A DNA stretch of 51,068 bases, from the NCBI GenBank assembly GCA_910578335.1, contig CAJTPU010000024.1:1-51068 (forward strand). The letters run 5' to 3'. The notes beneath the pieces were generated by a model. That model had not been told where the DNA came from. It did no database searches and saw only the letters and a list, made by a program, of their open reading frames with translations. This document shows, piece by piece, positions 33,388 through 41,846 of the stretch (position 1 is the first letter of the stretch; each line of letters starts with the position of its first letter). Position numbers and translations under genes: made by a program. The stretch is from an uncultured Lachnospiraceae bacterium (lineage in GTDB: Bacteria > Bacillota > Clostridia > Lachnospirales > Lachnospiraceae).

Positions 33388-35137
33388 CCGCATACTCCAT
33401 CCCGGAACCCGTATATTGGGAATAAAGCTTTGGGTACACCCTGCCGTGCTTCATCAGCTCTTTGTGGGTTCCAATCTCCGCCACGCTTCCATGCTCCATC
33501 ACTACAATGTAATCTGCATTTTTTATCGTTGAAAGCCTGTGCGCCACCACAAGCGTAGTTCGTCCCTCTGCAAGCCTGTCGAGCGCTTTCTGCACGTCCG
33601 CTTCCGCCTGCACATCCAATGCGGACGTCGCTTCGTCCAAAAGCAGGATAGGGGCATCCTTTAAGATGGCGCGCGCAATGGAAATACGCTGTATCTGCCC
33701 TCCTGACAGGCGCGAACCCCGTTCTCCTGCCGGCGTTTCATATCCGTCAGGCAGCTTTTCGATAAAACCGGAAGCGTTCGCAGCCTCAGCCGCCATACGG
33801 ATTTCTTCTTTATCTGCCCCAGGCTTTCCCATGGCAATATTTTCTCCCACCGACACCGGAAACAAATATGCATGTTGGGATACATAAGAAATGCGTGAGC
33901 GCAGCGCTTCCAGATTCCAATCCGCAAGGGGAATGCCTTCCACCAGAATGCTTCCCTGCTGCGGTCTGTAAAATCCGCATAAAAGGCGCAGCAATGTACT
34001 TTTTCCGCCCCCGCTCGCGCCAACCACCGCCACCGTTTCTCCCCGCAAAACCCGAAAACTGGTATTCGTCAATACGAAAGTCCCTTCCTCATAAGAAAAA
34101 GAAACATCCCTGAATTCTATTGCCGGTGCTTCCATTCTGCCGGATTCTATATCTCCCGTCTGTTCTGACGGCGCATACAATATCTCAAATATTCGCTCTG
34201 CCGCCGCCAGAGCCACCTTGCTGTTAAAAATTCTGCCTGCCATATCATTCATCACTTCCACCATCTTGGGCAGAAGTGAAAAAAACGCTACCAGACTGCC
34301 TATCGTCAGCCTTCCCTGCAGACAGAACCAGCCGCCTGTCACAAGGCAGAGGATGGAAGAAAGCGTACCCGACAAAATAAAAAAGGCACGTCCCTTATAC
34401 TGATTTTTGTCGTTGCAGATTGCCATGCGAGTCATTTTTTCCACACTCGCTCCATAATCCTCCAAAAGCGTATCCTCAAGACAATAACTTTTCACCACCT
34501 CCATACCGCCTATCATATCCGCCGACGCGCTGATAATATCCGCTGAATACTGCATATAAGCTTTGGAACCCGCCTTAAATTTGGTAGTCAGAAAAGCGCC
34601 CAAAGGCAGACACAGGATAACAGGCAGTATGGATACTACAAACAGGGACCCATTCAGATACAGCAGGTAAGTAAAATAGAACACCAGCAAAAACGGGTTG
34701 GTAATGATGGAAATCAAATCATCCTGCACAAAGCTGCTGACTCTGTTCACATCATCCGTCAGCCTTGATAAAATATCTCCCGAATGCTTTTTTGCCATAT
34801 ATTCGGCAGTCATAGTTGAAATGTGCGCTGCCGCATCATCCTTTACCTCCTGCAGTATTCTCGTCGCCGCGCTTCCCGATGCGTACCGCGTCATCCACGC
34901 CGCCCCCGCGCCGGTTACCAGCAGCCCCCCGCACCAAAAGAAAATACTGCCAATGCCCGTTAGTCTTTCTGCTGCAAGCCCGTCAATCACGCGCCTCAAA
35001 AGCGCCGCTCCCAAAACCCCGCATCCGGCACACAAGGCACCTGCGGACAGGGCAAGCAATATAAGCTTTGCATACTTACCTACATACCGCATAATCCAAA
35101 TCCGGGCTTTTTGTGAAACGCCATCCTTTTGCCTCAT
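33353..35137 (-). CDS. ABC exporter half-transporter (first subunit)
   Basis: A fused permease/ATPase of about 594 residues. Six membrane spans occupy residues 20-305; the ATPase has Walker A GASGGGKST, Q-loop YVSQHAYLF, signature SRLSGGQIQRISIARA, Walker B ILLLDEATS and the switch HRLSTI. The ATG at 35137 is preferred over an upstream GTG (35161) because GGAAGG lies five bases before it and it leaves an 11-bp gap after the regulator gene. Linked to the second subunit by overlap and preceded by an XRE/PurM-like regulator, it is the first transport gene of a three-gene operon. Substrate unknown; heterodimeric exporters of this class move lipids, peptides or drugs. Confidence 0.9.
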   Translation of the reverse strand: MRQKDGVSQKARIWIMRYVGKYAKLILLALSAGALCAGCGVLGAALLRRVIDGLAAERLTGIGSIFFWCGGLLVTGAGAAWMTRYASGSAATRILQEVKDDAAAHISTMTAEYMAKKHSGDILSRLTDDVNRVSSFVQDDLISIITNPFLLVFYFTYLLYLNGSLFVVSILPVILCLPLGAFLTTKFKAGSKAYMQYSADIISASADMIGGMEVVKSYCLEDTLLEDYGASVEKMTRMAICNDKNQYKGRAFFILSGTLSSILCLVTGGWFCLQGRLTIGSLVAFFSLLPKMVEVMNDMAGRIFNSKVALAAAERIFEILYAPSEQTGDIESGRMEAPAIEFRDVSFSYEEGTFVLTNTSFRVLRGETVAVVGASGGGKSTLLRLLCGFYRPQQGSILVEGIPLADWNLEALRSRISYVSQHAYLFPVSVGENIAMGKPGADKEEIRMAAEAANASGFIEKLPDGYETPAGERGSRLSGGQIQRISIARAILKDAPILLLDEATSALDVQAEADVQKALDRLAEGRTTLVVAHRLSTIKNADYIVVMEHGSVAEIGTHKELMKHGRVYPKLYSQYTGSGMEYADESGKNNNGGA

Positions 35138-35148
35138 TTTGACCTTCC

Positions 35149-36414
35149 TTATTCCTGCCACAATATCTTCCCTCTGCTCCAGACCCTTTTCCCCTTGTGA
35201 TTATGGTCTGCTTCTATTCGTCCAATGCGCCAGCACGCCGAAAACTGCCCGATTATCTCCATTGCCTCTTCCGCATATTTTTCCGGCACAGCCGCCACCA
35301 TACCGATTCCCATGTCAAAATGATAGGCAAACACGTTTTCTCCAATCATATCCTGCGCAAACAGAAACTGATACAAGGGCATTACCGGAACAGCGGACAA
35401 ATCAATACATACCCCCAGCCCCTCCGGTATCCCCTGCCAGCTTTTCTCTTTTAACAGGGCATTGTGAATCCGAAAAGCCTTGTGCAGGTATCCCTTCTCC
35501 TGCAATTCCATGATTTCCCATGTCGCCGCCCGATTTGCCTTCATCAGTTCATCAAGAAAAAATCTGTTTGCATCAATCGGGGCATGATAAAGCTCCGGCT
35601 TTTTATTTAACATAATCTTTACAAAAGGGAATGTGGTTCCGTTTATACCCTCTGCCTTTATGCCAATCAGGACGTCCCCTTCCCGCAGACGGCTTCCTGT
35701 CAGAACCTTTTCCTTATCCTGCACCCCCACGACCGTAACGCTCAGCTCATACTCTTCTGCATTGTAATTGACCGGCTGTGCCGAGATTTCCATTCCCGTA
35801 AATAATACCTTATTTTTGTCACATACCCTCCGAAAGGTCTGCGCCATCAAATACAACTGTTCCTGATTGTAATTCCCACAGACTATCATTGCCCTTAGCA
35901 TCACCGGCTTTATCCCGTGCTGCAACGTGTAATTCATGGCGCTGGCTGCCGTATCCGCACAAAGCTCCTGATTATACCGATACTCCTTTGCCAGCTTTTC
36001 CTTGGAGCCCGGGACACAGGTGATGCAGGAATATACCGGCTCCTTCATCCGAAAGGTGTCCATTTGAAAGAGACAGGCATCCGCATAATCCGCATATAGT
36101 ATATTGTCATCCTCCGTATTGAGCTTTTGTATTTCCCTTTTTAATGCATGCAGCCTTTCCGAATCCAATCCGGAATCCCGATAAGAAATACGCCTGTCTT
36201 TCCATTCCTCTTCATTCAACAGGGCGTCCACCGTTACATTCAACAATTTTGAAATGCCGTGCAGCATTTCGACCGCAGGCAGGCTCTTACCCGATTCCCA
36301 CTTTGAGACAGCCTGATAAGAAATATGCAAAAACTCTGCCAGCTCCTTTTGCGTAACGCCTCTTTCCTTTCTGAAAAAAGCAATTCTTCTGCCAATCTTT
36401 TCTTTGTCCAGCAT
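35149..36414 (-). CDS. XRE repressor fused to a PurM (AIR synthase)-fold domain
   Basis: A 421-residue fusion. Residues 5-62 are a classical XRE HTH (GVTQKELAEFLHISYQAVSKWESGKSLP). From about residue 95 the order of elements follows PurM/AIR synthase: an N-terminal strand with CITCVPGSKEKL where PurM has GTDGVGTK, the helix ADTAASAMNYTLQHGIKPVM, VTVVGVQDKEKVLTGSRL and REGDVLIGIKAEGING, and the C-terminal YHFDMGIGMVAAVPEK, matching PurM's F-N-x-G-x-G-M. The catalytic loops are altered, so a ligand sensor is more likely than an enzyme. It heads the operon with both exporter genes, implying that it controls export in response to a purine-like or other nucleotide-type ligand (inference). Confidence 0.85.
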   Translation of the reverse strand: MLDKEKIGRRIAFFRKERGVTQKELAEFLHISYQAVSKWESGKSLPAVEMLHGISKLLNVTVDALLNEEEWKDRRISYRDSGLDSERLHALKREIQKLNTEDDNILYADYADACLFQMDTFRMKEPVYSCITCVPGSKEKLAKEYRYNQELCADTAASAMNYTLQHGIKPVMLRAMIVCGNYNQEQLYLMAQTFRRVCDKNKVLFTGMEISAQPVNYNAEEYELSVTVVGVQDKEKVLTGSRLREGDVLIGIKAEGINGTTFPFVKIMLNKKPELYHAPIDANRFFLDELMKANRAATWEIMELQEKGYLHKAFRIHNALLKEKSWQGIPEGLGVCIDLSAVPVMPLYQFLFAQDMIGENVFAYHFDMGIGMVAAVPEKYAEEAMEIIGQFSACWRIGRIEADHNHKGKRVWSRGKILWQE

Positions 36415-36515
36415 ACGCCTTATAACCTTTCCACAGCCCGTTGCCCCGGCTGTATCTCAAATATATCACGCCAACACCCCTATTCACAATAAACGCTTTC
36501 GCGATATCTTTTTAA

Positions 36516-36546
36516 AGGGCTCAACCACAAGTTGAGCCCTCTGCTT
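36516..36546. terminator. bidirectional hairpin terminator
   Basis: AGGGCTCAAC (36516-36525) and GTTGAGCCCT (36531-36540) form a perfect 10-bp stem with a 5-base loop; CTGCTTTTTT follows on the plus strand and TTTAAAAAG on the minus strand. It lies just past the end of the CoA-disulfide-reductase gene and before the XRE/PurM operon. Confidence 0.8.
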
Positions 36547-36564
36547 TTTTACATCATGTTCTTT

Positions 36565-38274
36565 TTACTCGCAGGGCGAAGACATTCTGTCCATACCGCA
36601 GGCAGTTGCCCTTTCTATAAGGCAGCGGTCATTCACTACCGCCTCATAGAAGCGATAGCCGCCGGAAAAGTTATAAGCTTCATAACCGCTGCCTTCCAGT
36701 ATACGGACTGCAATATAGCTGCGCAGACCGCTTTGACAGATTACATAAACTTTCCTGCCTTTCTCAATCTCCTCCAGGCGCTCCCGCAGTTCGTCCACAG
36801 GAATATTCCGAAACCCGTCGATATGTCCTCTGCCATATTCGCCTACAGTCCTGACATCCAACAGTGTGACACTGCCGTCTCGGGGCAGGCTGTCCAGCTC
36901 GTTTAAATGCCACTGCTTCAATATTCCCCTGCTTATATTGTCAATCATAAAACCAGCCATGTTCACAGGGTCTTTGGCAGAAGAGTACGGCGGGGCATAG
37001 GCAAGGTCCAAATCCTTCAGCCTGACCGCCTGCCATCCGGCACAAATTGCAGTGGCAAGTACGTCAATGCGCTTATCTACCCCTTCATACCCTACAATCT
37101 GCGCGCCCAGCAAACGATAGGTTTCTTTTTCAAAAACCACCTTCATGGTCATGACTCTGCCGCCCGGGTAATAGCCCGCATGACTCATGGGCGACAGGAT
37201 AACCGTATCTGCGTCTAGTCCCGCCTTTTTTGCATTGCCCTCACTTAGACCCGTACTTGCCGCAGTCATATCAAAGACCTTAATCACGCTGCTTCCCAAA
37301 GAGCCTGCATAACGGCTGTCCCCGCCGCAGATATTGTCCGCAATGATACGCCCCTGCTTATTGGCAGGACCCGCCAGAGAAATCAGTGCGTCTTCTCCGG
37401 TGACATAATGCTTTACCTGCACCGCATCTCCTGCGGCATAAATATCAGGAATTGAAGTCTCCATCCGCTCATTGACAACAATGCTTCCTTTGATACCCAG
37501 CTCCAGACCGGCTTTTTCTGCCAGTGCAGTGTCCGGCACAACACCAATGGCGAGAACCACCATATCCGCATGAAGCGAAGGTTCCTCCTGCAACAGAACA
37601 TCTACACCGTCGCCCTTTTCCTCAAAGCCTTCTACCGTATGCCCAAGCGCCAGTTTGACGCCATGCCTGCGCATTTCATTGTGGATAAAAGAAGCCATAT
37701 CCGCATCAAAGGGAGTCATCAACTGCTTCGGGCGCTGGACAATGGTTACCTCCATACCCAGTTCACAAAAATTTTCAGCCAGCTCCAGTCCGATAAAACC
37801 GCCGCCCGCCAGCACAACGGACCGCGGATGGTTTTGATTGACGTACTCCTTGATGCGCAGGGTATCTTCTACCGTGCGCAGAGTAAACAATTTGTCCATG
37901 CCGACGCCAGGAAGTCTCGGCTGAGCCGGCTTCGCCCCCGGGGAAAGAATCAGCTTATCATAACTCTCCTCAAACGCTTCTCCGGTCTTTAGATTCCTGA
38001 CACAAACAATCTTTCTGTCGGGATGGATTGCCGTAACCTCATGGTGCACCTTCATACGCACCCGAAACCGCCGAAAGAAACTTTCCGGCGTCTGAAGCGT
38101 CAATTCTTCCGGCTCACCAATCACACCCCCCACATAATAGGGCAGACCGCAGTTTGCATAGGAAACATACCCCGAACGCTCAAAAACAATGATTTCTGCC
38201 TGTTCATCCAATCTGCGAATGCGGGCTGCGGCTGTTGCGCCGCCTGCCACACCGCCTACAATAACTACCTTCAT
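36565..38274 (-). CDS. CoA-disulfide reductase with C-terminal rhodanese domain
   Basis: A 569-residue FAD flavoprotein of the CoADR-Rhd type. The FAD-binding site is VIVGGVAGGATAAARIRR, the active cysteine is Cys-42 in SYANCGLPYYVGG, the NAD(P)H site is VVLAGGGFIGLELAENF, and YAAGDAVQV is the second FAD motif. The last 110 residues form a rhodanese domain with DVRTVGEYGRGHI and the active cysteine Cys-513 in VICQSGLRS. Known members reduce CoA disulfide, CoA persulfide or polysulfide; the rhodanese cysteine shuttles the sulfane sulfur. AAAGGAG precedes the ATG at 38274. The next gene upstream is a metallo-beta-lactamase-fold hydrolase, a frequent partner in sulfane-sulfur handling. Confidence 0.92.
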   Translation of the reverse strand: MKVVIVGGVAGGATAAARIRRLDEQAEIIVFERSGYVSYANCGLPYYVGGVIGEPEELTLQTPESFFRRFRVRMKVHHEVTAIHPDRKIVCVRNLKTGEAFEESYDKLILSPGAKPAQPRLPGVGMDKLFTLRTVEDTLRIKEYVNQNHPRSVVLAGGGFIGLELAENFCELGMEVTIVQRPKQLMTPFDADMASFIHNEMRRHGVKLALGHTVEGFEEKGDGVDVLLQEEPSLHADMVVLAIGVVPDTALAEKAGLELGIKGSIVVNERMETSIPDIYAAGDAVQVKHYVTGEDALISLAGPANKQGRIIADNICGGDSRYAGSLGSSVIKVFDMTAASTGLSEGNAKKAGLDADTVILSPMSHAGYYPGGRVMTMKVVFEKETYRLLGAQIVGYEGVDKRIDVLATAICAGWQAVRLKDLDLAYAPPYSSAKDPVNMAGFMIDNISRGILKQWHLNELDSLPRDGSVTLLDVRTVGEYGRGHIDGFRNIPVDELRERLEEIEKGRKVYVICQSGLRSYIAVRILEGSGYEAYNFSGGYRFYEAVVNDRCLIERATACGMDRMSSPCE

Positions 38275-38345
38275 ATTATGATTTCTCCTTTCCCAAATCG
38301 GCAACACCACTGCCATGATTTACATTCCCATACCGTTCTTTCTCT

Positions 38346-39224
38346 TTATATGCTCTGCCAAAGAAGCATACCGTCCTCAAACACAACCTCCAGCTTCCCC
38401 GTATCCTTCAGCCACGACAGATAAGAACGCACCGTGCTGCCCACCAGCACATACTGTTCAAAGTTCATGGCAAGCCCATAGCCTTTGAACACTTCCTGCA
38501 AAATCTTTTCAAACTGCAGCGGTTCCCTGCAGACGGATAAAATACGCTCTGCGATGCTCTGCACCTTATCCCTGTTGTAACGGACAAGTTCCTTCACGTC
38601 CGCAGAAGCCTCCGCATGGGCGGGTACAAATATGCGCGCCTCCATCTTCTCCACCTTATCCAGTGTTTCCAGATAGGCGCCCACGTCATAAATAAAAGAA
38701 ACGGCATACTTTTTAAGCGTCTCCCTGCTGCTTAGGCAGTCTGCAAGGAATACCGCGCCATCCGGCATACGAAACCCGACCATGTCAAAGAAATGTCCCG
38801 GCAGAGGAATCACTTCTATCTCCTTGGGAAACCCCTCATCCGAAAAATCCGTCACCTCGCTTTCCTGCGCCATCAAAAACTTGTGCCGCAGGTCCTTGCA
38901 AGGATAGCCGCCATACAAAAAGGACGGCTCCAATACCGGATATTTGGTAAAAGCAGCTTCTATGCCGCCGGCATAAATCTTACATCCCGTCTGTCCCTGT
39001 AAATATTTGTTGCCGCCGATATGGTCCGCGTTGGAGTGGGTATTTAAGACTGCCTTCAGGCGCCAGCCGTTCTTATCCAGAATCTGTCTGACCTTTCGCC
39101 CCGCATCCTTATCATTCCCACTGTCAACCAAATACACATTTCCCGCATCAGGGACATAAACACCTATCTTTGCCGGACAGTTTATATAATAGCATTTCTC
39201 GCTGACCTGTACCAATTCATACAT
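38346..39224 (-). CDS. metallo-beta-lactamase-fold hydrolase
   Basis: A 292-residue MBL-fold protein. The metal motif is THSNADHIGG: His-63, Asp-67 and His-68 are kept, while Asn-65 stands where the classical HxHxDH has its second histidine. PLPGHFFD gives His-144, FLADCLS gives Asp-162 and PAHAEA a further His. The last 70 residues are helical and may form a winged-helix-like tail. MBL-fold enzymes near CoADR/rhodanese genes include persulfide dioxygenases, but the strict anaerobic setting and the Asn substitution argue for a different hydrolase. AGGAGGATAATAAA precedes the ATG. Its leader contains a large structured element. Confidence 0.85.
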   Translation of the reverse strand: MYELVQVSEKCYYINCPAKIGVYVPDAGNVYLVDSGNDKDAGRKVRQILDKNGWRLKAVLNTHSNADHIGGNKYLQGQTGCKIYAGGIEAAFTKYPVLEPSFLYGGYPCKDLRHKFLMAQESEVTDFSDEGFPKEIEVIPLPGHFFDMVGFRMPDGAVFLADCLSSRETLKKYAVSFIYDVGAYLETLDKVEKMEARIFVPAHAEASADVKELVRYNRDKVQSIAERILSVCREPLQFEKILQEVFKGYGLAMNFEQYVLVGSTVRSYLSWLKDTGKLEVVFEDGMLLWQSI

Positions 39225-39328
39225 TTTATTATCCTCCTGATTTTCTGACGAAACCTTTCTGCCATGCCTGTGGTTCGCGCCTTGCAGGCACGGCAGGTGT
39301 TTCCTTTTTACTTTTTACTGCAACTTGC

Positions 39329-39444
39329 GGGCAGAGACCGGAAAAATCTTTGATTTTTCCGGTTCGCTTCGCTCGTCAAATCCCCGAAGGAACATCTGCT
39401 CGTGCAAGCACGGCAGGTGTTCCTTCGGGCACTTGACTCTGCCC
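39329..39444. other. highly structured palindromic element in the leader of the MBL gene
   Basis: Three nested stems are visible. GGGCAGAG (39329-39336) pairs with CTCTGCCC (39437-39444). Inside, ACCGGAAAAATC and GATTTTTCCGGT (39337-39363) form a perfect 12-bp stem, and CCCGAAGGAACA (39383-39394) pairs with TGTTCCTTCGGG (39418-39429) around an inner CGTGC/GCACG stem. A near copy of the inner part (GCACGGCAGGTGTT) also occurs at about 39290-39303, closer to the gene. The element lies between a likely promoter and the MBL start codon, so it would be part of the leader RNA. It could be a cis-acting RNA or a repetitive extragenic palindrome; no known riboswitch is recognised. The rest of 39225-39545 holds no gene. 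Confidence 0.6.
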
Positions 39445-39454
39445 TTTTCGGATA

Positions 39455-39463
39455 TTATACCAC
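39455..39463 (-). promoter_or_regulatory. extended -10 promoter upstream of the structured leader
   Basis: On the minus strand TGGTATAAT (39463-39455) is a perfect TATAAT with an extended -10 TG. No good -35 is seen 17 bp upstream. Transcription from here would run through the palindromic element into the MBL gene. Confidence 0.5.
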
Positions 39464-39545
39464 AAGAAAACTTAAAATGCAGGTGAAATACAGACCGCCG
39501 CACGGGAAGGTTTCCGTGGCGGCGGTCTATTTTAGTTTCCTGATA

Positions 39546-40313
39546 TCACCCAAAAAGTTCAATCTGCACGATTTCTACAGGGGATAACTTTATTTTTTCA
39601 TTGGATAAGCTGTTGGCAAGTGTATTTGCTTTTTCTGTGAGCATCATTCTGATATCGCCGCTTATAATTTCATCTTCGCTGAGACTGTTCAAGTAATTTG
39701 ACATTTCTTCCTGAAACGTCCGCAGCGTATCATCCCTTTCTGCTACCGTTAAAAGTTCCGGTGTTTCAATGGTATAAGTGACTTGCAAATCGGCAAAACA
39801 GGAAAATTCATATGCCACTTCCCCATACTCGTCCAACTCTTTGCAGGGTCTGCTCTGCTTTGCTATTGCAACATAAAAGCTAAACGCTTCTCCCATATGC
39901 TCGCAATATAATTCACTCGCCGAAATATTCATGGTCGTGATAAAAAAATCATAGTTTTCATCATCTTTGGAAATATGACTTATCACATCGGCTTGTGCAG
40001 AAAGCAGTTTTTCCAGTTCATCGGGTGTCGGAGCCAGCAGCGCATTGAAATCGGCTATGCTTTACCGTAAATAATCCTCGGTTTTGTACGCTGTCAGCTT
40101 TGCATACGCCGCAGATACGTCGGAAGACGCCGTTTCACTTGAGCTCCCGCCTGTTGGCAGCATGGTTTGGTTCCCGGCAGCGCCGCTCTGTTTTGGCACT
40201 TCGTTTTGCTCAGGCAAAGATTTTTGCAACGTCAAGCTTCTTTGACTTGCACACCCCATAAACACGCTCACCATAAAAAGCGCTACAACAATAGCTGATA
40301 AATATTTTTTCAT
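39546..40313 (-). pseudogene. lipoprotein gene broken by an in-frame TAA
   Basis: The 5' part (40313-40065) codes a lipoprotein signal (AIVVALFMVSVFMGC) and a Ser/Gln-rich linker ending TAYKTEDYLR. A TAA at 40064-40062 interrupts the frame, and the same frame continues without any other stop: SIADFNALLAPTPDELEKLL, then SASELYCEHMGEAFSFYVAI and so on to 39546. Joined, the product would be about 254 residues with one missing codon. The TAA is one substitution away from CAA (Gln). AAAGGAG precedes the ATG at 40313. A GTG at 39986 could restart the second half but has no good ribosome site. The gene follows the OmpR/kinase pair on the same strand and may have been its partner or target. Confidence 0.75.
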
Positions 40314-40348
40314 CGTAGAATCTCCTTTCCATAAAAACAATTTCTACA

Positions 40349-40360
40349 ACACGTACGTGT
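40349..40360. promoter_or_regulatory. 12-bp palindrome upstream of the broken lipoprotein gene
   Basis: ACACGTACGTGT is a perfect palindrome 36-47 bp before the lipoprotein ATG. It could be a regulator-binding site; nothing else supports it. Confidence 0.25.
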
Positions 40361-40454
40361 GTGTCCCATTTTTCAGGCACGATGAAAGCATATCATTTCA
40401 ATTTGAACCTACCTTGAATGGAATATGTTTTTTATGTGGAGAAACACAAACTTT

Positions 40455-41846
40455 CTAAAACTGTACAGAAACGATAACGCCCTGAACGGTATTCGCAATT
40501 TCAACTTTTGCACCATGTAAGTCAAGAATCGTTTTTACAATATACAGCCCCAATCCTGTGCCTCCTGTTTGTCTGTTTCTTGACTGGTCTACCGTATAAA
40601 ATGGTTCAAAGAGTTTGGGAATCGCTTCGTCGGGGATGTGTGCGCCTGTATTTTCAATCGTCAGTCTGGCTTTTTCGTTTTCTTTCCACAGCCTTACAAT
40701 TATCTGATTTCCGGCTTCTGAATACGCGGCTGCATTTCCGAACAGATTATCCAATACTCTTTTTAGCAGCCGCATATCCCCTAAAATGTAAACTTCCGGA
40801 GATATCCATTTTCGGATAGATAAATCCTTTTGCACAAATAAATCTTCATATGCCAGAAGTCTGTCATTGACAAAATCGCTGAAATCAAAGCTGCGTTTGC
40901 TGCAAATATACTCCGGCGTATTTAAACGGGCTATTGTCAAAAGCTCCTGCACCATTTTTTCCAAGCTCTCCGTAACCGCTAAAGACTGTGCGAGATAGGT
41001 GTCTCTGTCTTTATAGCGTCCCACTTGATAGAGCATACCTTGAAGCTGCCCCTTAATAATCGTGACAGGCGTTTTCAATTCATGTGAAGCCGCCGAAAAA
41101 AATTCCACACGCTGTTTTTCAATCTGCCTTTCCATGTCAATATCAGCTTGCAGCTTTTGGTTAGCTTCCTGCAATTCTACAAGCGTTGTCTCCAACCTTC
41201 CTGAGAGAATATGCAGACTGTCGGACAGCACGCCTATTTCATCGGTACGCCCAGCAGAATAAAACCCTCCAAAGTCCATAGCCGCCATTCGCTTTGCAAG
41301 TTTGCTCACTTTTTTAATGGGCGCCGTCAAATACCACGAATAGAAAAAGGCGGAAATGATGGAGCCCAATAATACGACAAAGCAAAGGACCGGAAGCGTT
41401 CTTTGTATCGCTTCCTCTGTCTGTGTATGTTTGGCGGCATTCCTTGTCAGCAATAACGTATAAAGCGAATCACTATCAGCAAATGAAACTGTGTATGCCT
41501 TGGTTTTTTCTCTCTTATCAAAATCCGTAATCTGCCCGCCGGCAAGTTGGCTAATATCATGTAAGCTCACTTCCTGTCCGTCAGCCTGAAAGAAGTGCAG
41601 TTCAAATTCATTGTCGTAGAGTTCGTCCATCCATTCAGACGTAGATTCCAGCCAAAGATAAGCATATTCCTTTTCAACCCATGATAATTCATTCGGCAAA
41701 AAGCTAAGCTCCTGCTCGGCGTCTTCTATATCATATTGATAATTTTGGGGGGCAGCCTGCAAAATAAAACGATATGTTATAAAACAACACAGCATTATCA
41801 GCAGCAAGGTCAATAAAAAGATTTTAACGGCTAGTCGGCTTTTCAT
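40455..41846 (-). CDS. membrane sensor histidine kinase (HAMP, HisKA, HATPase_c)
   Basis: A 463-residue kinase with two membrane spans (about 8-28 and 152-172) enclosing an extracellular sensor of about 120 residues, then a HAMP domain (about 173-225), the phospho-acceptor His-255 in SAASHELKTPVTII, and an ATPase domain with LFGNAAAYSE (N box) and GGTGLGLYIVKTI (G2 box). It overlaps the end of the response-regulator gene by 23 bp, so the two are translated together. The broken lipoprotein gene lies downstream in the same direction. The extracellular part matches no ligand-binding family that I recognise. Confidence 0.93.
   Translation of the reverse strand: MKSRLAVKIFLLTLLLIMLCCFITYRFILQAAPQNYQYDIEDAEQELSFLPNELSWVEKEYAYLWLESTSEWMDELYDNEFELHFFQADGQEVSLHDISQLAGGQITDFDKREKTKAYTVSFADSDSLYTLLLTRNAAKHTQTEEAIQRTLPVLCFVVLLGSIISAFFYSWYLTAPIKKVSKLAKRMAAMDFGGFYSAGRTDEIGVLSDSLHILSGRLETTLVELQEANQKLQADIDMERQIEKQRVEFFSAASHELKTPVTIIKGQLQGMLYQVGRYKDRDTYLAQSLAVTESLEKMVQELLTIARLNTPEYICSKRSFDFSDFVNDRLLAYEDLFVQKDLSIRKWISPEVYILGDMRLLKRVLDNLFGNAAAYSEAGNQIIVRLWKENEKARLTIENTGAHIPDEAIPKLFEPFYTVDQSRNRQTGGTGLGLYIVKTILDLHGAKVEIANTVQGVIVSVQF

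Noticed and set aside
39315..39503. Minus-strand frame of 62 codons across the palindromic element
   Set aside because: Its sequence is dictated by the stems and repeats; there is no ribosome site and the inverted repeats point to a structural element.
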